NCBI GenBank assembly: GCA_008973525.1
Contig: WACJ01000099.1
Span: forward strand, 744,001-808,000
Source: Stenopsyche tienmushanensis
Lineage: Eukaryota; Arthropoda; Insecta; Trichoptera; Stenopsychidae
Length of the DNA: 64,000 bases
Reading direction: 5' to 3'
This document shows positions 35,661 through 44,544 of this stretch, piece by piece. The position numbers were made by a program, and so were the translations under genes. The notes under the pieces were generated by a model that worked only from the letters and a program-made list of their open reading frames with translations, was not told the origin of the DNA and did not search any database. Positions within the stretch are counted from its first letter, which is position 1. Each line of letters starts with the position of its first letter.

Positions 35661-37559
35661 GATTGTGTTATTCCATGTATAGCATTTAATGTCGTTTTTG
35701 TTCAGAAATTGATAAATAATTATCTAAAGCGAGACTTTCTATTCAATGCCCGTCCATCTCCATCACATCGTTCGGCTACATAACGACCCAAGAGCAGAAC
35801 GGACCTGCGTGTAAGCACCCCCGCTCCACCAATTTCTAATAATAATACTGCTTTCTATGGCAGTTCTTTATTTAAATTCATTTCATCCGCACTCGGATAA
35901 TCGAGAATACATGTAATTAAGGAATAATGTAATACATCTGCAATCATAATCAATCTTAAAGTCACTTTATACGCATTATCGCACTGATGATTCACAATGC
36001 ATAAATTCAAGATATTCTGGTATTAAAAAAAATCTTTTTAATTTAATTTAATTTATTTCTGTTCTACATTTTCTGTTATACAGGATTACATACACATAGA
36101 CAATTTAATCACACCTTATAGTATTACTCGTAATTATTAGAGAAAAGTCTCAAAGCACAGATTGACCCCAATGATTATAGGGGTGTGCGCGATAAGCACA
36201 AATTAGCCACATTATACAGAAAATCTTGTTACAAAACAAAAATAATCTCTTCGGAAGAAACGCCACATGAAACATTTTATCGCAAACCGACAACAAAATA
36301 ATAAAAATCAATCGCTGTATTAAAATAACGCGCTCGCTGCGAACTTCCGAAGAATATAAATTGAGTATTATGCAAAAATAATATAAACATTGAAAGCTTT
36401 TTTTGCAACGCATACATTAATACAATTACATATGAAATAAAATTCACGCAGCACGTGTGATATTTTTTCTACATCCAAATGTACGTCGCGTGTATTCCAA
36501 GAAATCCAATTGCAAATTTATATTTATGCACTTTTTAAGAATGGTGTTTTTAACGATAGCAAAAAATATGTACGGATTGAAGCTTTACTATTAGCATAAT
36601 GTGTCCAATTTTTATTCTAATATTTATATATGGTATTTATTATTGTTTGCTGGGATATGGGCAATGCTTTTAAATTTAAACGGAATACGAATAGCTTTGA
36701 AGCGGAATATTCCCTATAGAGTAGCGGTAGGTTTAATTGTATACGTTTTAAGACGACGCGCGCATTGTTTATACGGAGGGCTTGTGTATATTTTGTTAAA
36801 ATTGATTTACTCAAAATGTGTATTGTATTAATGTGATTTCATAGAACTAATGATACTTGACTAGTACTTAAATTTTACTCGGTAGATGATTTTGAGATTA
36901 AAATGTGTTTTTCATCGTTAGTATGTGTAATATGGAAATTTTAAATTTTCCTTCAATTTTTGCACAAATATAAAGTTTTTTAATTTATTCTTATGCTAAC
37001 AAATAAATAGGTTATTTTCTACATTTTTTAAAAAATACTCTTAATTCTTGTCTTTTAAAATTGCATTAAAATTAATGAATTAAAAAATGATTTCAACGAT
37101 ATCCATATTTTATTTTCCAGTCTGAGAATTTATTTTTATCAAGTGCAACTGTGTTAAATCTAGTGTTCGTAGTGTAAGAGTACTATATCTAATTACTTAT
37201 ATTTATAAGAGTATTCTGTATGATTAAATATTCATTACTCACTAAAAAAAATGTATATCATTCATCCCCTTAATTTGCATGTGTAATAATGTTTGTGAAA
37301 AAATATATTTTTTTAAATTAACAATGACCTTAACAAAAATACAGAACTAAAAATGGAACACAATAAAATAATTAAAACGTCTATAAATAAAATTATAGTA
37401 ATTGATTTAACCACATTTAAATTTTAATCCATAATTTAATAAATAATGATGTATTTTACAAAATCAAATGTACTCAAATTAAAAATTGCATACTATAAAA
37501 CAAGAACAAAACAAAAAAAATTGCATATCTTGGAAAAATGTAGGTATACGGTGTTAATT
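35661..37559. other. AT-rich intergenic, no gene seen
   Basis: Only short frames without domain or splice support are present, for example those around 36150-36831. No repeat termini were recognised. Confidence 0.35.
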
Positions 37560-38110
37560 TCCACCACATATTGACTTTTGCAAGGCATCTAACGGTGTCC
37601 TGTCGGAGCCTTCTGAGGTAACAACAGAAGTTAGACGGGGGATGCCCTCTCCCCATTACTTTTTAATATTGCATTGGAGGCAATTACAAGGGAGGCTGGC
37701 AGATCAGGACACGCAGATCCATGGAAGGATAATGCAATGCATTTAGCCTCTATTGACGACATCGAAGTCGTTGCTTAAATCGAGATCGGACGCTTTGGCG
37801 GCGCTTACGCCTATCGACTATGCTAAAATAAACTATATTATGGCATCGAGTGAATGCTGGGGGTTACACCTCCGTGAGTATTAATAAAGAAAATATTGAA
37901 AGCGTCCAAGAGTTCAAATACCTTGGATCCATCCTCGCGGAGTAGAATTTAATGACAACCGAAATGACCTCCAGAATTTAACACGGTAATCGCTGCTATA
38001 AAAACGCCGCCGTCTGCGCCTGGGAAATTGTAATTAGGAGGCCCAGGACAGACGAAAATGGCGGCAAGCATTGTCGGTGGCTCTCTTATAGGACTGTAGG
38101 AGCCACCCTA
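37560..38110 (+). pseudogene. Non-LTR retrotransposon reverse transcriptase remnant
   Basis: Across shifting frames the plus strand reads ASNGVLSEPSEVTTEVRRGM then PSPHYF, corresponding to GxLSExFEVTTGxRQGDxLSPLLF. It continues with a TSIDDIEVVA-like remnant of the catalytic loop near 37745-37775 and VTINKENIESVQEFKYLGSI then LAE, the conserved NFExVxEFKYLGSxL thumb motif. Next is a SRI-like GNRCY segment. At least three frame changes and stops show it is dead. The RT clade cannot be fixed. Confidence 0.65.
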
Positions 38111-38155
38111 AGTGAGTAAGTATACTATAAAACCAAAACATGAATGATAAATATT

Positions 38156-39120
38156 CGTATATATGTTTAAACCATTTTTTGTGCGGTAGATGCGTTCCGT
38201 TAAAAATCGCACAAAAAAAAAGCTACGACTTGCGTAGAAAGAGTGAAGATGCGTTCCATGGGTTTTAAAAACCGTATAACTTCGAAACATCCATATAAAA
38301 TATACCCAAAATCGCACAAAAAAAAGTTATAAAACACAAATAAATAATAATCAAAAAGGATAAAAAAAAATGTTGAAAAATAACATTTTAAGGTCTCTTC
38401 TTCGGAAGAAATAGTATGCGCAGTGTTAATCTCATCATTGTTCTCTATAGGTTTTCTCTAGCGATATAATACATCATTTTAAACACTCCAAGATTGTACA
38501 TTTATTCCAAATTTCAAATTAGTGTTGATGATTCATATTCAATTTTATCCAAAATATTTTTTGAAAGCTTTTTGCTTTTTCTTATTGCCGTTGGTTTCTA
38601 TAGCACCCCGCATTTTTTAATACTTGCTCCCTTTCCACTGATCTTTCTGGAATTTTCTTTGTTCAGCTTTTATGCGAATTAAAGCAATTAAGATTTGGAC
38701 GTTGCTTATTTTGATTTGGACGATTATTTGTTTTGTTTTGAAAAGTAGCCATTATTAGGATAATTAGGATTATGCATCACCCCCATCACCACTGTATATT
38801 TGTGATTGAATCACGTTTCCCGAAAGAGTGATTATTTAATCAGTTCTTATAACTGTTAAGATATGGCTATTGCTGAATCGAATTTTGTTTGCAATCTTGA
38901 TCGTTGGATCGTTTTGGAGTGAGACATCGGTTCGTTTCAACTTCCCTACTACGCATACAATATGGGAACATAATATGAACACTGGATTTTGTTCACATAA
39001 GTCACATTTACAGTCCCAAAAATATATTTTAAAAATTAAAAAAACATTGCATCAAATAAACAAAACTGCATAACTTCGAATTCGCACAGTCGCACAAAAA
39101 AAGGTTTGAGTGTATATACT
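38156..39120. mobile_element. CGCATAAC-type element with about 30-bp TIRs
   Basis: The left end GTATATATGTTTAAACCATT then TTTTGTGCG and the right end, read inward as AGTATATACACTCAAACCTT then TTTTTGTGCG, are inverted repeats with few mismatches. Internal phrases (GATGCGTTCCATGGGTTTTA, AAAACCGTATAACTTCGAAA, ACCCAAAATCGCACAAAAAA) are shared with 8600-9060, 16075-16215 and 19825-20500. The length is about 960 bp. Frames inside (38494-38682, 38870-39073) have no recognised domain. Confidence 0.55.
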
Positions 39121-39423
39121 AATGCAAACACCACTATACAACATTAAAAACTACAATACAATTTCTGTTTTTTCACATTATTAACACATTATGTGGAATA
39201 TTATAAATGAACGGAACAAATACTCAAATTCAAACGTAATCAATTTTACTGACGACATCAAATTTCATTTTTACATAGTTTATATTCATTTTACATTGAG
39301 ATAGAAGAATACACATTTATATAATCATTACACACTTAAGCTTACCATTGAATAGCCCACGGTTATTGATTAAAAATAACGAGTGTTCTTTACTAAAATG
39401 TGAGATTATTTATGAGATATTAA

Positions 39424-40175
39424 GGGGGGGGAAACCAGTTTAGCCAGTTCGAAAAATCGATTTAGAAATTAATTCTTCCAATATATATAAGATTTGTCGA
39501 AAGATGAATTACCGAAGAGATGTTTGGACACGCAGAATGCAATTGAATGTTTCAACTCGACGTTTGGCGATTGGATCTAAATCAACTACATTCTGGCCTA
39601 AAAGTAATCTAGGTTGCCGTTTTTGCCTTATTGAATGAAGGGAATTCAGCACTTGTGATGATTATGAACGAGCTGAAAGTAGTTGTTGACTCACAGAGCT
39701 TTAATTATGTGCGGCAAATGGATGAGCAGCGTGTCAACCGACAGAATAGACACAGCGCAGCAGAGACCAAGAAAGCTCCGAAAGTTCGAAACGAGGAGAT
39801 GCAAACTCAAAATTATATGTATGAAGAAGACGAAGAGTTGCTATATGGTGCTTGAATAGCTGATTTTAATTCTAATCGACATGAAGCTAATTCTGGAATA
39901 ATATTATTATAACAAAGGTGCAAAATAATGGCAAAATTGTAACATTTTGTTAAGACACTTCCAAAACATGTAATTTTTTTAATCAAAACTTGCTACATAT
40001 TCTTAAAAAATATATTATTAATAAAATCAAAATATTGTATTGATTTTTAATAAAAATTATGACTTTTACGATTCCCGCCAATAGCAAACTCTGATGGCGA
40101 CCTTCCATTTACAGCAGCTTATAACTCAGATATATCCGGCAGAAATGAATTTAAAAAATCCTAAACTGGTTTCCC
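39424..40175 (+). mobile_element. TTAA-flanked element with GGGAAACCAGTTTAG termini
   Basis: The left end GGGGGGGAAACCAGTTTAG and right end CTAAACTGGTTTCCC are perfect inverted repeats over 15 bp. The left flank is TTAA (39420-39423) and the right flank TTCA (40176-40179), one change from TTAA. The 752-bp element encodes only the C-terminal remnant of a Mutator-like transposase. A 115-bp member with the same ends and intact TTAA on both sides is at 56313-56427. Confidence 0.65.
39520..39855 (+). pseudogene. Mutator-like transposase C-terminus inside the TTAA element
   Basis: A first frame reads DTQNAIECFNSTFGDWI at about 39528-39579, matching the TQNxNExFNSxIW signature. After a frame change, MNEGNSALVMIMNELKVVVD, DEQRVNRQNR and finally EDEELLYGA (39631-39855) match the family's conserved tail, which normally ends in an acidic stretch and YGAG. 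The frame is broken and only the C-terminal third is present. It is complementary in coverage to the remnant at 11108-11680. Confidence 0.6.
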
Positions 40176-40799
40176 TTCATTTCATATACGATAGGTTATA
40201 ACACGGTACATAATTGGACATTGCCGCTTTATAAGAATAAATTAATGCAAATTTCATAGTAGATGTTGATTCAATTGAATTTGATACAAGCATTAGGAAA
40301 TAGTGATTATATCACCTTTTTTCTGTCATAATAAGATGGAATTGAAAATTTGATTGTGCGTTTTATAAATATAAGTATGAAAATAAGTACTATATCGCAT
40401 GCCGTAAACATACATTCAAAAGGTTATCTGTGATATTGAAATCCTTCGCGTATTTGGGATATTGATAGATTTGACAAATCCCTAAATTTGTCTTCATTTT
40501 ACATGCAATTATTTTGACACCGTCCTCTTCAACAATCAACGACACTTTAAATCGATTATTTTCGTGTTGCCATTTAAATACCAATAGTTTCCATAAATCG
40601 GCAAATTATCCAAATTTATACAATTAAAAATCTACATATATCGTTATTTTACTCTGCAACGTAGATGCGCTATGAAATAACAGTATAAAATTGATTTTCC
40701 AATCATCAAAAGTTGTAGGTTCAAGAAGTACTTTCGTGAAATATTACTGCCGAATTTTTTTTTTAGATGGTTTGTTTGGAAACAATTTATCTTGTTAAG

Positions 40800-43166
40800 T
40801 TAATTACCGTATTCTGCCAAATGATCACAAATAACCTGTTGAATCTTTGTTCTCAATTTCATAGTCTTCTTTTTAGGAATGGTTTTCATGATCGAAAACA
40901 AACTCATAATAAATAGGAAATCGTCATCTTTGTCAAAATCGTCTGAATCTGATTGCGGGTCCGATTCTTCCTTATCTGTCTCTGGTGGCAACCTCCTTTT
41001 ACGCAAAGCTCTTTTGGATCTTTCCTCACTAGTGACAACAGACGGCGTATCGCAATTGTCTTCCGAGGGTGCCATGCTTTCGTTTCCTCCGTTATCGGTT
41101 ATTAAAAAGAGCATAGCGGGGAAAAGTGGGAATCCGGCCGTTATAAAATTTTGTAACTCGATTTCATTTGACGTTTTAGCAAGCGCTACTTTCACTCGGC
41201 ACCGAAGTTTATCGCGCAGTTTTTTCCATCTATCCTTACAATAATCAGCTGAAACAAATAGAAGACATAATCATTTAAATAAGTTACACAAAATACGGAC
41301 CTTCAATAGGGACACTCAAAATTTCTTAGGGTATAGCAGCCATTAGAGATTCTGTGTCGAGAAGTCCAGAAACTTTTGGGCTTTTTTGAGTCCTGTGACT
41401 TTCAACGAAAAATTCCTGGGGCTCGAAAACATGTCAGTGCCCAACTGATATTGAATAAGATTCCAGAATTCCATCTAAAGAATTCCAAGAACAATGGAAC
41501 GGATTGAAAGTTGACCCAAATTTCGTCCAAAAAATTATCTTTAGCAACGAGAGACCCATTTTTGGATGAATGGATGTGTGAACAAGCAAAATTGTCAGAT
41601 TTGGGATGAAATGATTTGATTCAATACCCTTTGTAAATTAGACGAGGATTACGACAATTTCGAGTGACCTCAGTCTATTAATGCTATTTCTATGTAAAAC
41701 GACTTTTTATATATAATCTATAAATAATTATAAAAAAGATCTTACTGCTCATCCTCAATTCTTTATGCACAGAATCCCATGCGTCAGACACCCACACTTT
41801 AATATGTCTATCTGGGTTGTCATATTCCCAAATGCATCGATGCTTCTTTATCGCTTCAATAATCAGCAAATCGCTGCGGTCATCGGTCGACAGCATAGAC
41901 CTAATGGACAAGATTTATAACTTTATAAAATGCACATTTGATAAAATAAGAAAATAATACACAAGAATAGGCTTTGGGGCTAGAAACCCCAATTGTGAAT
42001 GCACACATTATATGAGAGAAAAAAGAAGGACCAAAGCCTCAGTTGTGTGATGCAAATCATCGGGAATTTTTGTGCAGCCAAAAAGACAGATACCGGGCGT
42101 AGATCGACGACCAATGACGATGGAACGATTGAATAAAAATCCTCGTTATATATATTATTCTACAAACTACAAAGATTTTTATGGTGCGTTCGCATCGTAA
42201 TATTCCAGGGAGAAAAAAAAGACGGCCATCGTTATATTGCGATACGCGCGAGAAAAAAGCTCGGCCTCCACCTTGGAGATTGTTTTAAAAAATGCCACAC
42301 TTACGTAATTTTAGGAATTAATTTTTGTAAATTAGCATTAAATATATCAACAAACATCATTCGTATAAAATACATATTTTTATTTATTTATTTTACGACG
42401 TTTTCTTCATTTTTCACCATAAACATATGTTACAATAAATCAAAAAATTCAGACATAAAAGTCACGATTTGGGGCCCAGTAACTGTCAAATGTCACTCTT
42501 TGCTCCTATTTTTAGACCAGATTATGAAAAGTGTAATACTATATCACAGCGTTAAAGATGCACTTACACTGTAAGAAATTTGCGCTGCATATCTCAAACG
42601 TCTCAACGAAAAAGCGCCATCTCATAAACCCCGCGAAAATCGATATTTTATTAGCAAATGGTTCTGGCGTCGTTCGACGCAATAATGATTTTCCGGATTT
42701 AAATCCGCAATAGATTCAAGGAGACTAAGCGCGAGCTAAACAGCAGCATAATATGGACAATTTAAAGGCCTTCAATGAGGTTGAAATCGTATTCCAATGA
42801 ACCACATTCATGCAATATGTGACATATTTGCCAACAGGATCTACGCCATTATTCAGGATAAAGGCAGCTATTACAAGGAAGAAACTCTATTCATAAAATA
42901 CAAGCAATCTGAAAATTTAATACAAGATTGAAAATAAGCTGATGACATTATACATTAAAAACTATTTATTTGTCAGACTATCAGTTAAACAAAACGAGTT
43001 TGTATCTGGCATTGAGTTTTTGAATCCGTATGTGAAAAAATATGGTAAACATCATGGTCAGTTTGATTTAAAATAACGTGCGATAAATTGATAAATATTT
43101 AATTAGAAAAACTTACCTGTCCAAAGCGATAGGATTATGGATGGTCAATTTCAGAGAAACAGACAT
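40800..43166 (-). CDS. MADF-BESS domain DNA-binding protein (three exons)
   Basis: The minus-strand exons are 43166-43117, 41900-41746 and 41248-40800 (50 + 155 + 449 = 654 bases, 217 residues). GT-AG junctions and phases agree. The MADF domain (about residues 28-110) shows DLLIIEAIKKHRCIWEYDN, then VWVSDAWDSVHKEL and DYCKDRWKKLRDKLR. This is the Myb/SANT-like fold used by Adf1-type factors to bind DNA. An acidic, Ser-rich linker (DKEESDPQSDSDDFDKDDD) precedes a BESS motif at about 178-214 (FLFIMSLFSIMKTIPKKK...RTKIQQVI), which mediates protein-protein contacts. Insects have many such genes, so no individual orthologue is named. The 1.9-kb second gap contains introns only. The last intron carries an antisense mariner fragment. 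The gene is divergent from Snx13. Confidence 0.75.
41330..41620 (+). pseudogene. Mariner-like transposase fragment in the MADF-BESS intron
   Basis: On the plus strand, IAAIRDSVSRSPETFG (about 41333-41380) matches the helix-turn-helix linker of Mos1/Tc3-like transposases. FVQKIIFSNE (about 41522-41551) and, after a frame change, NGCVNKQNCQIWDE (41569-41611) match the IFSDEAHFWLNGYVNKQNCRIW catalytic segment. The central aspartate has become asparagine and the frame is broken. It is antisense to the host gene. Confidence 0.6.
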
Positions 43167-44242
43167 CTTCAAGCTGCGAACAACACTATCGGTTTATAAA
43201 ATATTGTGCGAGTGCGTCCTTCCAGTGCTGCCAGCTACAATCAATCGATTAATGCGATGACAAGTATTATGAATATTTGACATGGCAATATAAATTAAAT
43301 ATATTTAAAAAAAAACCTCGAAAATTATAATTTAGCTATATCAATTTTTTTAGGCGTAAAATAAAATATAAATAATATTTGAGTGTTTTAAAAAATATTT
43401 TAATTTTTATAAAATAATATTTTAATCGGCTAACTTCCATGCATGAAATTTACGATTAATAATATCAAAAAAATATTTTGCTTACAATTGAGATGTTTTT
43501 AAATATTTATAATTACATTTTTTTTCTATAGTATCGATTTTAAATTAATCAGAAGTATGACCTTTTTATTTAAAAAGAATGAAATAAAAATACGTTAATT
43601 ATTGATTGTCGCAAATTATTACACTTATGGCAAACAAACGTATATATTTTTTAATTTCGTATGAATTCATACAAAATTATTTTCATCGATTTTTTTTTAA
43701 TAATGTACACATCATTCAATGTAATCAAATCAAATGTAAATGTATGCGTTTATTTATTTATTTTAAACACTATAGCAATACATGAACGACAATATTCTTA
43801 TTCATCCTGGAAGAAATGGCTGAAATCATATTATATTATTTAGAATTTAGTTTTTCAGGAGGTGTAGTTAATGATAATAATTAATTAAAATATTTATAGC
43901 CTTTATTTAAATAATCAGTTGCATGGCATGAACGGAAAAATGTTGATTATTTTACACGCGGAAAACAAAGATGAATCATTGCATTTAAAAAAATATATAT
44001 CTTTGTATGATAATCTTATGCCTGATGTATGAATAAATGTTGTTATTTTAATTTTAAAATGATTATTAAAAAATGGTTTGTTTTACAAATTCATCTTTTG
44101 TTTTAAAGTCAATTACGGCCATAACCTGAGAACGTCAATGCAAAAATAGACGTCATGAGTAATCAACAGGAAAAAATCCGTGTGTGTGAATTGATATGAT
44201 AATTTTTCAGATTTTGTAATTAAAATTATCCCGAGCTTAAAA
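43167..44242. promoter_or_regulatory. Shared upstream region of MADF-BESS and Snx13
   Basis: About 1.08 kb of AT-rich DNA lies between the two divergent start codons. No transposon end and no convincing TATA or initiator element was picked out. A 60-codon frame (43661-43843) is unsupported. The region must include both 5' UTRs and promoters if neither gene has a distant first exon. Confidence 0.4.
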
Positions 44243-44544
44243 ATGGCTCTACCTGGATCAATCTGGACGGCTGTTATATTTGGCTTATTCATAACAACGT
44301 TTGGTGTACTTGGGTGTATAAAAATAATAATATATTTGATCTTATTCATTTTGGGGTAAATATGGATTTTTTTAAAAATTGAGGCGTTTTATATGAATAC
44401 AGTATTTTAACGATGAATACATTTGATTCTAGATGTGTTTGCGCTATTTATTTAGCTATAGAGAATGACAAATCACATCCCACTAAAGATGTATTTTTGG
44501 CTAATCCATTACAAGAAACACGCTTCCCTAAATATACACCGAAG
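44243..44544 (+). CDS. Snx13: Snx13 exons 1-2: N-terminal membrane anchor
   Basis: Exon 1 opens with ATG at 44243 and encodes MALPGSIWTAVIFGLFITTF followed by VLGCIKIIIYLILFILGG, one or two hydrophobic helices. Exon 2 continues with CVCAIYLAIEND and ends FPKYTPK. The first donor is G|GTAAAT and the acceptor TTCTAG. Animal SNX13 has the same arrangement of an N-terminal hairpin or helix that holds the protein in the ER/endosomal membrane with its domains in the cytosol. Confidence 0.8.

Noticed and set aside
42670..42740. Plus-strand FPDLNPQ-like reading resembling the SPDLNPIENLW motif of Tc1/mariner transposases.
   Set aside because: Stops interrupt immediately and no neighbouring catalytic motif is visible.
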